Assembly: GCF_025699295.1 (NCBI RefSeq)
Contig: NZ_JAILWB010000009.1
Span: 144,632-208,631, forward strand
Length of the DNA stretch: 64,000 bases
Origin: Hydrogenophaga sp.
GTDB taxonomy: Bacteria > Pseudomonadota > Gammaproteobacteria > Burkholderiales > Burkholderiaceae_C
Direction of reading: 5' to 3'
This document shows, piece after piece, positions 56,118-64,000 of this stretch (the first letter of the stretch is position 1; each line of letters begins with the position of its first letter). The notes beneath the pieces were generated by a model that saw only the letters and a list, made by a program, of their open reading frames with translations, had not been told where the DNA came from and made no database searches. The translations under genes were made by a program, and so were the position numbers.

Positions 56118-56582
56118 TCAGGTACGAACCTGCGCCTGCGCCAGGCTCTGACGCAGGTGGATGGACAGGGCCATCTCGTCGGTGTTCTTCTGGTCCTGGC
56201 GCTGCGCCTTGTGCACGATGGCCTGCTGCTTGCGGTCGGCGAACTTGCGCAGCCCGGCGAGGTCGCGTTCGGCGGCATGCACCTGCTCCTGCGCGCGCTC
56301 GATCAGGCTGGTCCGGTCGCCGAGCACGCTGCGCTGGAACTCCAGCGCATGATGGATCTTGTGCATGAACTCGCGGTGGTGCATGAGCAGCGCGGTGTCC
56401 ACGCCCACGCGGCTGCGCTCGGTCCAGCGCGCCTCGGCCTCCTGCGCGTACGACTGCAGCTGGTCCATCTGGTCCTGCGCGATCTGCAGCTCGCGCTGCA
56501 TCTGCGCCAGCACGCCCAGCGCCTCGTCGCGGCGCTTCTCCGCCAGTTCAACCACCTTGTGCAGGGTCTGAATCGCGGTCAT
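56118..56582 (-). CDS. fliJ: Flagellar export chaperone-like protein FliJ
   Basis: This 154-residue protein is almost entirely coiled coil ([50 protein letters not shown]), as FliJ is. It works with the FliI ATPase and the FlhA gate. It overlaps fliI by four bases. Confidence 0.93.
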   Translation of the reverse strand: MTAIQTLHKVVELAEKRRDEALGVLAQMQRELQIAQDQMDQLQSYAQEAEARWTERSRVGVDTALLMHHREFMHKIHHALEFQRSVLGDRTSLIERAQEQVHAAERDLAGLRKFADRKQQAIVHKAQRQDQKNTDEMALSIHLRQSLAQAQVRT

Positions 56583-58060
56583 CCTGGGCTTCCTTCATAG
56601 GGGTTGTGGTGCGGGCGGGTCTGGCGCTGCGGCGCCGCCTTGTCTTTCGGGTCCTCCTGCAGCGCGGCCTGCATCTGTCGCAGGCTCTCGGGCAGGCTGG
56701 CGGCCTCGTGCATGTCCTGCATCAGGAAGCGCTGCAGGGCGGGGTAGAGCACGATGGCGCGGTCGGTCTCGGGGTCGCTGCCCGCGACGTAGGCGCCGAG
56801 CTGGATCAGGTCGCGGCTCTTCTGGTAGCGCGAGTACAGGCCGCGGAACTTGCGCGCCAGCTCGAGGTGCACCGCGCCGGCGACGTTGTGCATCACGCGC
56901 GAGGCCGAGGCTTCGACGTCGATGGCCGGGAAATGACCTGACTCGGCCAGCGCGCGCGAGAGCACGATGTGGCCGTCCAGGATGGCGCGCGCCGCGTCGG
57001 CAATCGGGTCCTGCTGGTCATCGCCCTCGGAGAGCACGGTATAGAAGGCGGTGATCGAGCCCACGCCCTTGAGGCCGTTGCCACTGCGCTCCACCAGCTG
57101 CGGCAGCTTGGCGAAACACGAGGGCGGATAGCCCTTGGTGGCGGGGGGTTCGCCAATGGCCAGCGCGATCTCGCGTTGCGCCATGGCGTAGCGGGTGAGC
57201 GAGTCCATCAGCAGCAGCACGTCCAGCCCGTCGTCGCGGAAGCGCTCGGCGATCGCGGTGGCGTAGGCAGCACCCTGCATGCGCACCAGCGGCGGCGCGT
57301 CGGCCGGCGCGGCCACCACCACCGAACGCTGGCGGCCTTCGGCGCCGAGGATGTCCTCGATGAACTCCTTGACCTCGCGGCCGCGTTCGCCGATCAGGCC
57401 GACCACGATCACGTCGGCCTTGGTGTAGCGCGCCATCATGCCCAGCAGCACGCTCTTGCCCACGCCCGAGCCGGCGAACAGGCCGATGCGCTGGCCGCGG
57501 CCGACGGTGAGCAGGGCGTTGATCGCGCGCACGCCGGTGTCCAGCGGCGTGCGCACCGGGTCGCGGTCCATGGCGTTGAGTGGCGCGCGGTCCATGGGTT
57601 CGATGTCCACGTTCTGGATCGGGCCCTGGTGGTCCAGCGGGTTGCCATGCGAATCAACCACACGACCGAGCAGGCCGCGGCCCAGTGGCAGGCGCAGCGT
57701 GCCGCGGTCGTCCGGCGAAGGGGGCTTGTTGGCCTGGCCCACGCGCGGCACGGTGCGGTACGGCGCCAGCGGCGTGACGCTGGCGCCACTGGCCAGGCCG
57801 TGCGTGTCGCCGGCGGGCATGAGGTAGGCGCGGTCGTTGGAGAAGCCCACCACCTCGGCCAGCACCGGGTCCTTGTGGCCGTTGTCGATCAGGCACTGCG
57901 AGCCGACCGGTACCTTCAGGCCCACGGCCTCCAGCACCAGACCGGCCAGGCGGGTGAGCGTGCCACGCACTTCCAGCGGCGTTCGCACGACCGCGTTGGC
58001 GCGCACGTCTTCCATGAAGTGGCCCCAGCGGCTCTCGCTTCCGAAGGTGCTGTCAGACAT
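56579..58060 (-). CDS. fliI: Flagellar export ATPase FliI
   Basis: The 493-residue ATPase has Walker [17 protein letters not shown], Walker B region [20 protein letters not shown] and the F1-like [20 protein letters not shown] stretch, matching FliI/type III ATPases. It powers substrate unloading at the export gate. The start at 58060 (MSDSTFGSE) overlaps fliH by eight bases; upstream in-frame ATGs lie inside fliH. Confidence 0.97.
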   Translation of the reverse strand: MSDSTFGSESRWGHFMEDVRANAVVRTPLEVRGTLTRLAGLVLEAVGLKVPVGSQCLIDNGHKDPVLAEVVGFSNDRAYLMPAGDTHGLASGASVTPLAPYRTVPRVGQANKPPSPDDRGTLRLPLGRGLLGRVVDSHGNPLDHQGPIQNVDIEPMDRAPLNAMDRDPVRTPLDTGVRAINALLTVGRGQRIGLFAGSGVGKSVLLGMMARYTKADVIVVGLIGERGREVKEFIEDILGAEGRQRSVVVAAPADAPPLVRMQGAAYATAIAERFRDDGLDVLLLMDSLTRYAMAQREIALAIGEPPATKGYPPSCFAKLPQLVERSGNGLKGVGSITAFYTVLSEGDDQQDPIADAARAILDGHIVLSRALAESGHFPAIDVEASASRVMHNVAGAVHLELARKFRGLYSRYQKSRDLIQLGAYVAGSDPETDRAIVLYPALQRFLMQDMHEAASLPESLRQMQAALQEDPKDKAAPQRQTRPHHNPYEGSPG

Positions 58061-58757
58061 CCATGTCCTTCGGGTTCCAGGCCGCGTCCAGGCCGAGGTT
58101 GCCCACGGCGCGCGCCCAGCGCTTTTCAATGGTGGCGTCCACCGCAGTGGTGGCCGACTCGATCAGGCAGCCACCGGGGCTGATGGCCGGGTCGGCGACG
58201 AATTCGGGAGCGTGGTTGCCCAGGTTCTCCCGCAGGACGCCCTGCATCATCGCGAGGTCGCCCGGGTTCATGCGCACCGTCGCGGGCAGGCCGTCGTCGG
58301 CCAGCTGCGTCAGTGCCTCGGCGATCACGGGTTTGAGATGTTCGGGGTCGCCGCGCAGTTCCTGGCGCACCACCTGGCGCGCCAGGTCACAGGCCAGTTC
58401 CAGAATGTGGCGCGAGATCTTTTCTTCGCTCTTCTTGAGGTGGTCGCGCGTGTTGTGCAGCAACTGGGCCATGCGCACCGCGGTTTCCTCGGCGGTCTTG
58501 CGCACCGTGGCCTCCAGCGCGTCGCGCACCTCCTGGCCGCCCGCGTCGTGGCCCCGGGCGAAGCCGTCGGCGTACGCCTGCTGGCGCGCCTCCTGCAGCA
58601 CTTCCGAGGTCACGCCCTCGCCGGTGCTGCCGTCTTCCATGGCCGCGTTGGGCGTGTCGTCGCTGCCATCCATGGCGGAGAAGTGCCACGCGGCCACACC
58701 GTCGATTTCCTCGCGCGGGATGAAGCGGGAATGGGGGTTGGGTTTGGAAGAAGCCAT
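58053..58757 (-). CDS. fliH: Flagellar export ATPase regulator FliH
   Basis: This 234-residue protein has the FliH pattern: a start with [10 protein letters not shown], a helical Ala/Glu-rich middle with GxxxG-like spacing ([16 protein letters not shown]) and a V-ATPase-E-like C-terminal domain ([46 protein letters not shown]). It binds FliI and couples it to the C-ring. A 136-bp gap with repeat copy B separates it from fliG. Confidence 0.94.
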   Translation of the reverse strand: MASSKPNPHSRFIPREEIDGVAAWHFSAMDGSDDTPNAAMEDGSTGEGVTSEVLQEARQQAYADGFARGHDAGGQEVRDALEATVRKTAEETAVRMAQLLHNTRDHLKKSEEKISRHILELACDLARQVVRQELRGDPEHLKPVIAEALTQLADDGLPATVRMNPGDLAMMQGVLRENLGNHAPEFVADPAISPGGCLIESATTAVDATIEKRWARAVGNLGLDAAWNPKDMDV

Positions 58758-58810
58758 GATCGATCAGCCCAGCAAGTTCACACGGCGCCCATCGAGTGCG
58801 GCAGCCCCTT

Positions 58811-58894
58811 CCAGAGGCACCGAGGGTCCGGCTGCGCCGGCCCCAGGTGTCGCCCCCCTTGCAGGGGGGAGGCGCCGAAGGCGACGCGGGGGGT
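58811..58894 (+). repeat. Dispersed intergenic repeat, copy B
   Basis: It begins CCAGAGGCACCGAGGGTCCG and contains hairpins CCGGC-TGC-GCCGG, CCCCCC-TTGCA-GGGGGG and CGCC-GAA-GGCG. It fills most of the fliH-fliG gap and ends at the fliG stop codon. Block order matches copies A (5721-5801) and C (59948-60051). Confidence 0.65.
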
Positions 58895-59892
58895 CATACA
58901 AAAGCCTCATCTTCGCCTCCGCCCATGATCACGATCTGGCCTTCGTCCGACAGGCGCCGCACGATCTTGAGGATTTCCTTCTGCTGCGCTTCCACTTCGG
59001 ACAGGCGGATCGGACCACGCGCTTCGAGGTCCTCGCGCAGGGCTTCGGCGGCGCGGGTGGACATGTTGCCCAGTACCAGTTCGCGCAGTTCGGTGGTGGC
59101 GCCCTTGAGCGCGATGATCAGCGAATCGGTCGCCACTTCCTTGAGCACCATCTGGATCGACTTGCCGTCGAGCTTGAGCAGGTCCTCGAAGATGAACATC
59201 TTGTCCATGATCTTCTGCGCCAGTTCGGCGTCGAACTCGCGGATCGACTCGATCACCGAGGTCTCGATCTGCGTGCCCATCATGTTGATGATCTCGGCCG
59301 CGGTCTTCACGCCACCCATGGAGGTCTTGCGGATCTTGTCGCCGCCTGCCAGCACCTTGAACAGCACCTCGTTGAGGTCCTTCAGCGCGGTCGGCTGGAT
59401 GCCTTCGAGCGTGGCGATGCGCAGCATCACCTCGTTGCGGGTGCGCTCGGTGAGGTTCTTGAGCACGGCGGCGGTCTGGTCCGACTCCAGGTGCACGAGG
59501 ATGGCCGCGACGATCTGCGGGTGTTCGTTGCGCAGCAGTTCGGCGATGGAGGCGGGGTCCATCCACTTCAGGCTCTCGATGCCCGAGACGTCGCCGCCCT
59601 GCAGGATGCGGTCGATCAGCAGCGCGGCCTTGTCGTCGCCCAGTGCGCGCTTGAGCACCGCGCGCACGTAGTTGTCGGTGTCGGACACCAGCAGGCTCTG
59701 CGACGAGGCCGCGCTGGTGAACTTCACCATCACCTGGTCCACGCGCTCGTGCGAGACCGCGCGCGTCTTGGCGATGGTCTCGCCCAGCTTCTGCACTTCC
59801 TTCGGACTGAGGTGCTTGAACACCTCGGCCGCTTCCTCCTCGCCCAGCGACATGAGAAAGATGGCGGCGTCCTGGATTCCCTGGTCTTCCAT
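58894..59892 (-). CDS. fliG: Flagellar switch protein FliG
   Basis: The 332-residue protein has the N-terminal FliF-binding domain (GIQDAAIFLMSLGEEEAAEV, KHLSPKEVQKLGETI) and the EHPQIVAAIL middle motif. The C-terminal torque domain carries the charged helix DLLKLDGKSIQMVLKEVATD and NMSTRAAEALREDLEARGPI. It interacts with the stator and with FliM. Confidence 0.97.
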   Translation of the reverse strand: MEDQGIQDAAIFLMSLGEEEAAEVFKHLSPKEVQKLGETIAKTRAVSHERVDQVMVKFTSAASSQSLLVSDTDNYVRAVLKRALGDDKAALLIDRILQGGDVSGIESLKWMDPASIAELLRNEHPQIVAAILVHLESDQTAAVLKNLTERTRNEVMLRIATLEGIQPTALKDLNEVLFKVLAGGDKIRKTSMGGVKTAAEIINMMGTQIETSVIESIREFDAELAQKIMDKMFIFEDLLKLDGKSIQMVLKEVATDSLIIALKGATTELRELVLGNMSTRAAEALREDLEARGPIRLSEVEAQQKEILKIVRRLSDEGQIVIMGGGEDEAFV

Positions 59893-59947
59893 GGTCTTGG
59901 TCCTTGTCTATGCGCCGCGAAGGGCCGCCGGAGCGCGGTGTCCCGGT

Positions 59948-60051
59948 CCAGAGGCACCGGGGTACTGGCTTTGCCAGGCCCCGGGTGCCGTCCCCCTCCC
60001 GCCGCAGGCGAGAGAGGGGGAAGCCGCGCAGCGGCGCAGGGGGTGGATCCT
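59948..60051 (+). repeat. Dispersed intergenic repeat, copy C
   Basis: It begins CCAGAGGCACCGGGGTACTG and continues with the paired GGC/GCC blocks, a CCCCCTCCC / GAGAGGGGG hairpin and GCAGCGGCGCAGGGGGTGGA. It lies in the fliG-fliF gap, so two copies sit in consecutive gaps of one operon. Confidence 0.65.
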
Positions 60052-60068
60052 GCCGGGGTGGCGCCGGC

Positions 60069-61763
60069 TCATGCCGGTGCCTCCCCATTCACCCAGCCCT
60101 TGACGATGTTGGCCACCGCCATCGGGTTCTCCAGCGCCAGACGCTTGGCGTCGGCGATGCGAAGGCTCTCGGCGGTGGGCTCGTCGCTGGGCATCGGCAG
60201 GCCGGGGCGTTCGGGCGATTCGTTGAGCACGGCGTTGAGCGGCTGCACGGGTGTTGTGTCCAGGCGGCGTGGTGCCGGGGTCTTGAGCAGCTTCAGGCCC
60301 GGGCGCACCATGCCCATGAGCACCAGCAGGCCCAGGCCGACCATGCCCAGCGGCCAGGCCAGGCTGCGCAGCAGGTCCTGGTTCCCGGACTGCTGCCACC
60401 AGGCGGCCTCGGCCACTTCGCTGGTCTTCTCGACATTGAAGGCGGCGTTGACCAGGTTGACCGAATCGCCGCGGTCGCGGTTGAAGCCGATGGTCTCGCG
60501 CACCAGCGCGGTCATCTGTTCGAGTTGCTGCGGCGGGATGGGAGAGGTGGTTTCCTTGCCACTCTTGTCGACCGTGGTGCGGTGGTTGATCACCACCGCC
60601 GCGCTCAGGCGCCGGATCTGGCCGCTGGATTCGCGCACCACCTTCACCGTCTTGTCGACTTCGTAGTTCACCACCGATTCGCGGCGCATGTTGCCGGGCT
60701 TGTCGGTGCCCTGGCCGTTGGCCACGCCCACGGGAGCGGCCGGACCGTTGATGGGCGCGGTGCCGGTGGCGGGCGGCTGGTTGCTCACCGCGCCGGGCAC
60801 GCCCGCGGGCTGGGCGGCGGCGGCCGCGCCGTCCTCCACCGTCTGCTGGCTGCGCACCGTGGCCACGGCGTCGGCACCCTGGTTGGGCCGGTGCTGCTCG
60901 CTGGTGGATTCGACCTGCGAGAAATCGATCTCGGCGCTGACCTGGGCCTTGACGTTGTTGCGCCCCACCAGCGGCTCGAGCATGTCCATGATGCGGCGGG
61001 TGTAGATCTGTTCGAGTTGCTGCACGTACTGCAGCTTCTGGGTGTCGGCGCCCTGGGCCTGGCTGTCGGGGGAGCTGGAGAGCAGGGTGCCCGCGTCGTC
61101 GACGATGCTCACCGCCTTGGGGTTCATCTCGGGCACGCTGGATGCCACCAGGTGCACGATGCCGGCGACCTGGGCGCGGTCGAGCGTGCGGCCCGGATGC
61201 AGCGTGAGCAGCACCGAGGCACTGGGTTTCTGTTGTTCGCGGAAGAAGCCGTTCTGGTTCGGCAGCGCCAGGTGCACGCGCGCGCTCTGCACCGAGGAGA
61301 GCGACTGGATCGAGCGGGTGAGCTCACCCTCGAGGCCGCGCTGGAACGTCAGGCGTTCCTGGAACTGGGTCATGCCGAAGCGGTTGGTCTCCATCAGCTC
61401 GAACCCGGTGACCGAACCTTTGGGCAGGCCCTGCGAGGCCAGGCGCAGGCGGGTGTCGTGCACCTTGTCGGCCGGCACCATGATGGCCTGGCCACCTTCG
61501 GCGTGCTTGTAGGGCACGTTCATCTGGGAGAGCTGGGCGACGATCGCACCGCCGTCCTTGTCGCCCAGGTTGGCGTAGAGCACGCGCCATTCGGCCTGGC
61601 GGCCCATGAAGAAGAAGGCCAGGGCCAATGCCAGCAGGGCGAGCGCACCCAGGCCGAATTTGATCTTCTGGGCCTGGTCCATGCGGGCGAAGCCGTCGCC
61701 CAGTGCGCTGCGCGTGGGGTTCGCGGTCTGGATGTCCAGTTCTGCAACGGCGGTGGTGCTCAT
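60069..61763 (-). CDS. fliF: Flagellar MS-ring protein FliF
   Basis: This 564-residue protein has two membrane helices (LGALALLALALAFFFMGR near residue 40, LAWPLGMVGLGLLVLMGMV near 450), the periplasmic ring-building motifs between them (YANLGDKDGGAIVAQLSQMN, VSAEIDFSQVESTSEQHRPN) and a C-terminal FliG-binding tail. A Gly/Pro/Ala-rich stretch near residues 310-350 is longer than usual. The start ATG diverges from fliE with a 184-bp gap. Confidence 0.96.
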   Translation of the reverse strand: MSTTAVAELDIQTANPTRSALGDGFARMDQAQKIKFGLGALALLALALAFFFMGRQAEWRVLYANLGDKDGGAIVAQLSQMNVPYKHAEGGQAIMVPADKVHDTRLRLASQGLPKGSVTGFELMETNRFGMTQFQERLTFQRGLEGELTRSIQSLSSVQSARVHLALPNQNGFFREQQKPSASVLLTLHPGRTLDRAQVAGIVHLVASSVPEMNPKAVSIVDDAGTLLSSSPDSQAQGADTQKLQYVQQLEQIYTRRIMDMLEPLVGRNNVKAQVSAEIDFSQVESTSEQHRPNQGADAVATVRSQQTVEDGAAAAAQPAGVPGAVSNQPPATGTAPINGPAAPVGVANGQGTDKPGNMRRESVVNYEVDKTVKVVRESSGQIRRLSAAVVINHRTTVDKSGKETTSPIPPQQLEQMTALVRETIGFNRDRGDSVNLVNAAFNVEKTSEVAEAAWWQQSGNQDLLRSLAWPLGMVGLGLLVLMGMVRPGLKLLKTPAPRRLDTTPVQPLNAVLNESPERPGLPMPSDEPTAESLRIADAKRLALENPMAVANIVKGWVNGEAPA

Positions 61764-61947
61764 GGGGTTCGGGCGTCGGGTGGTCGGTCGTTTTCAGGGG
61801 GAGATACACCCTGTTGCAGTCGATTATTCGGTCCCGGTGCCACCGCCATTGCCATGAAAAGGCCCGGCTTTGTGCCCTTATTCCCGTCCCGTGCCGCGCC
61901 GGCGCCGCCTAGCATCAGGGCGTCAACTCTTGTCGAAGGATTCCGCC

Positions 61948-62262
61948 ATGGACATGCGCATTTCCCCCCTGACCAGCCAGGCCCTCACCGGCATCGGCCA
62001 GAGCGCGCTCAAGCGGCCCGGTGCCGCTGGCGGCGTCGAAGCCGGCTTCGGCGCCAACTTCAAGAACGCCTTGAAGGAAGTGAGCGCGTCGCAGGAGGCC
62101 GCTTCCAGGCTGCAGACCCAGGTGCAACTGGGCAACCCCAAGGTGAGTCTGGAAGAGACCATGCTCGCGATGCAGAAGGCACAGGTCGGCTTTCAGGCCA
62201 CGCTGCATGTGCGCAACCGCATGGTTCAGGCCTATTCCGACATCATGAACATGAGCGTTTGA
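61948..62262 (+). CDS. fliE: Flagellar basal-body protein FliE
   Basis: This 104-residue protein has the FliE C-terminal pattern LEETMLAMQKAQVGFQATLH and VRNRMVQAYSDIMNM. It joins the MS ring to the rod. It is on the opposite strand to fliF, which it faces head to head, as in E. coli. GAAGGA lies ahead of the ATG. Confidence 0.95.
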   Translation: MDMRISPLTSQALTGIGQSALKRPGAAGGVEAGFGANFKNALKEVSASQEAASRLQTQVQLGNPKVSLEETMLAMQKAQVGFQATLHVRNRMVQAYSDIMNMSV

Positions 62263-62299
62263 CGCTCCCCCGCGCCGCGACAGCGGCGCATCTCTTTCT

Positions 62300-62605
62300 T
62301 CAGTGCATCGGCGCCGGACTGCTCTTGTCGAAGATCTGCGCCAGGTCGTTCAGCCAGGGTTCGGCCAGGCAACGGATCTCGGCGTCGGTGCGCAGGATGC
62401 GCTGCATGATCCTTGTCTTCTCCTTGCGCTCTTCCGGGCCGAGTTCGTCGGTCCTGGACTTGAAGCGCAGCTGGGCGATCAGCACCGCGCAGGCGCCTTC
62501 AAGGCGCACCACCTGGTCCCAGTCCTCGCCCTGCGCCGCTTCCAGCATGCGGCGGCTGGTGTTCTCGATCGCCTTGTAGTAGTCGAGCAAGCCGTGCTGT
62601 TCCAT
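62300..62605 (-). CDS. fliT: Flagellar export chaperone FliT
   Basis: This 101-residue helical protein has the FliT pattern (LLDYYKAIENTSRRMLEAA, WDQVVRLEGACAVLIAQL, MQRILRTDAEIRCLAEPWLN). FliT is the chaperone for FliD. It is two bases from fliS and converges on fliE. Sequence identity in the family is low, so position adds much of the support. Confidence 0.85.
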   Translation of the reverse strand: MEQHGLLDYYKAIENTSRRMLEAAQGEDWDQVVRLEGACAVLIAQLRFKSRTDELGPEERKEKTRIMQRILRTDAEIRCLAEPWLNDLAQIFDKSSPAPMH

Positions 62606-62607
62606 GA

Positions 62608-63018
62608 TCAGGCTCCCTGCAGGGCACCAGCGCGGATCTGTTTCCAGGAGTCGGCCAGCGGTTCGATGAGGTTGAGCACTTCGTGCACCGGCGCTGCATC
62701 GTTGCGCAGGTTCGCCAGCGTCAGGCGCTGGATGCTGTAGTCGTACAGACCCTTGAGGTTGGCCGCCAGTTCACCGCCGTCGTTCAGGTTCAGGCCTGCC
62801 TTGAGGCCTTCTTCCATGATGCGGATCGACTTGCCGATGGCCATGCCCTTGGCCTCCACGTCCTGGCGCTCCATGGCGCCGCGCGCCAGGTTCAAGCTCT
62901 GGATCAGCGCGTCGAACAGCAGGCTGACCAGCTGGTGCGGGTCGGCCGTCTGCACGCCGGTGTCGACGGCGACACGCTTGTAGGTGGATGCTGCGCGGGT
63001 GTTGACAGAGGTGAACAT
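62608..63018 (-). CDS. fliS: Flagellin chaperone FliS
   Basis: The 136-residue protein begins with the flagellin-mimicking N-terminus and Tyr (ASTYKRVAVDTGVQTADPHQ). It continues with LVSLLFDALIQSLNLARGAM and GLYDYSIQRLTLANLRND, all typical of FliS. It binds the FliC C-terminus in the cytoplasm. The ATG at 63018 lies 31 bases after a sigma-28 promoter. Confidence 0.95.
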   Translation of the reverse strand: MFTSVNTRAASTYKRVAVDTGVQTADPHQLVSLLFDALIQSLNLARGAMERQDVEAKGMAIGKSIRIMEEGLKAGLNLNDGGELAANLKGLYDYSIQRLTLANLRNDAAPVHEVLNLIEPLADSWKQIRAGALQGA

Positions 63019-63049
63019 GGCTTGGGTTCCTGGTGTCTGATACCTATTT

Positions 63050-63076
63050 TTATCGGCACCCAGCGGACGGACTGTA
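63050..63076 (-). promoter_or_regulatory. Sigma-28 (FliA) promoter of fliS-fliT
   Basis: On the minus strand TACA (63073-63076), 15-base spacer, GCCGATAA (63050-63057). The -10 is a perfect match to the FliA consensus and the extended -35 reads TACAGTCC. This is the clearest flagellar promoter in the window. Confidence 0.8.
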
Positions 63077-63171
63077 GGCATGAGCGGCTCGATTTGAAGG
63101 GTCGGAGACATGCTTTACGTCCTTTAGTGAACAGTTCCTTGCGGGCCCGCGAGCACGCGCTCAATGCACAA

Positions 63172-63203
63172 GGCGGCGGGCGGTGAAACACCGCGCCGCC
63201 GCC
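63172..63203 (-). terminator. Large hairpin after fliC
   Basis: Arms GGCGGCGGGCGGTG and CACCGCGCCGCCGCC with a three-base loop form a stem of about 14 pairs with one bulged base. It lies 57 bases downstream of the fliC stop. No clear T-run follows on the minus strand, but stem strength and place suggest a terminator or mRNA-stabilising hairpin. Confidence 0.55.
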
Positions 63204-63260
63204 CTGGGGCAGGCGCCTGACCGTGCAACGGCCGGGCGCATGGCGATACCTGGCGCCCGA

Positions 63261-64000
63261 TCAGCGCAGCAGGGACAGCACGCCTTGCTGTGCCTGGTTG
63301 GCCTGGGCCACCATGGCGGTGCCGGCCTGCTGCAGGATCTGCGCGCGGGACAGGTTCGAGGTTTCCTTGGCGAAGTCGGCATCGACGATGCGACCGCGCG
63401 CGGCGGAGATGTTCTCGCCCGTGATCTGGATGTTGGCCACGGCGTTCTCGAAGCGGCTTTGCAGGGCACCGAGGTCGGCGCGCGAGCTGTTGACCGCGTT
63501 GATGGCCTTGTCGATCACCTGCAGCGCCTTCTGGGCGTCGCCGAAGCTGTTGACGTTGATGGCCGACAGCGTGGTCAGCGTGGCCGGAGGCGCGGTGTCG
63601 CCAGGCGCGCCGGTGGTGGTCGCGGTGAAGGCGGCGCCGAAGGTGGTCGCCGCGGTCAGGTCGCGGTTGGAGAAGATCTCGTAGCCACCTGCAGCCAGTT
63701 CGCGGGCGAACACGCCGGTGTCGGACGACTTGGCGTTGATCGCGTCCACCACCTGCGTGGTGCGCTGTGCCGCCGTCGTGGCCGCGCCGATGCCGCCCAG
63801 GGCGACGGTGGTGCCGTTGGCGTCGGTGATGGTCCAGCCGGCGGTGCCAGCGGGGATGGCGGCGCCGTCGGCGGGCATGGTCGCCAGCGTGGGGGCGGCG
63901 ACCGTTGCCACGAAGTGCTCGGTGGCGCTCAGCTGGCCCAGGGCCGCCGAGTTGGCGCTGACGATGGAGTCGATGGCGATGCCTTCACCGGCGTTGGCGC
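63261..64000 (-). CDS. fliC: Flagellin, C-terminal part (gene runs off the window)
   Basis: The frame is open to the window edge (the visible start includes ANAGEGIAIDSIVSANSA), so the N-terminal D0/D1 region is missing. A variable Ala/Thr-rich middle is followed by the conserved C-terminal D1/D0 helices: ALQVIDKAINAVNSSRADLG, ALQSRFENAVANIQITGENI, SAARGRIVDADFAKETSNLS and the QQAGTAMVAQANQAQQGVLS end. This is the main filament protein. fliS follows in the same direction; no fliD is between them. Confidence 0.96.
   Translation of the reverse strand, partial: ANAGEGIAIDSIVSANSAALGQLSATEHFVATVAAPTLATMPADGAAIPAGTAGWTITDANGTTVALGGIGAATTAAQRTTQVVDAINAKSSDTGVFARELAAGGYEIFSNRDLTAATTFGAAFTATTTGAPGDTAPPATLTTLSAINVNSFGDAQKALQVIDKAINAVNSSRADLGALQSRFENAVANIQITGENISAARGRIVDADFAKETSNLSRAQILQQAGTAMVAQANQAQQGVLSLLR

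Noticed and set aside
61764..61947. Sigma-54 promoter between fliF and fliE
   Set aside because: GG and GC elements could not be placed with the required ten-base spacing on either strand.

Overview
The window is a GC-rich bacterial chromosome segment. Gene content and order point to a betaproteobacterium of the Comamonadaceae type (Hydrogenophaga, Acidovorax or Rhodoferax relatives). The grounds are a compact che plus fli cluster, an orphan Bug-type solute-binding protein inside a sugar-acid operon, many short overlapping operons and near-uniform high GC. This placement is inference from gene style; no rRNA or tRNA is present to confirm it.

Region by region. 1-1.8 kb: the tail of an unknown Cys-containing protein and a phospholipase D-type lipoprotein. 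1.9-9.0 kb: a complete D-glucarate/galactarate catabolic locus (garD, lacI-type regulator, Bug binding protein, gudD, garL-like aldolase, garR). It is marked by three copies of a TGGTACCGGTACCA-type operator and closed by a strong terminator. 9.1-17.1 kb is accessory: a Fic-family remnant, an MFS transporter, then a lower-GC insert with a PIN-domain protein and a Gabija-like pair (OLD-family ATPase/TOPRIM nuclease plus UvrD-like helicase), followed by a ferredoxin and two small proteins. 17.2-30.8 kb: a trypsin-like protease; a three-gene overlapping sensory operon (binding-protein-like lipoprotein, multi-PAS histidine kinase, Rcp1-like response regulator); a UspA protein; a CoiA-like protein; an ABC/FtsX/HlyD export system; a core MetE-like methyltransferase; and a class-C beta-lactamase-fold hydrolase. 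30.8-36.7 kb: a HicAB toxin-antitoxin pair with a clear operator, a LysR/MFS divergent pair, a diheme cytochrome c, a DUF2889 protein and a cupin.

36.8-45.2 kb is a chemotaxis block (cheB, cheD, cheR, cheA, cheY and a CheZ-like gene, all on the minus strand), followed on the plus strand by a receiver-histidine kinase fusion and its LuxR-type partner. 45.2-48.7 kb: a TetR-controlled membrane protein, an MFS_3 exporter and a YCII/DGPF protein. 48.7-64 kb: a chemoreceptor and the flagellar genes fliR-Q-P-O-N-M-L-K-J-I-H-G-F on the minus strand, fliE on the plus strand, then fliT, fliS and the C-terminal part of fliC on the minus strand. fliD is not in its usual place between fliC and fliS. Sigma-28-like promoters can be seen upstream of fliS, cheY and, more weakly, the chemoreceptor.

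The most interesting items are the Gabija-like island with its palindromic operator, the lipoprotein-kinase-regulator operon, a shared C-terminal GS[IV]DLF peptide in CheD and the CheZ-like protein, and two families of dispersed intergenic repeats.
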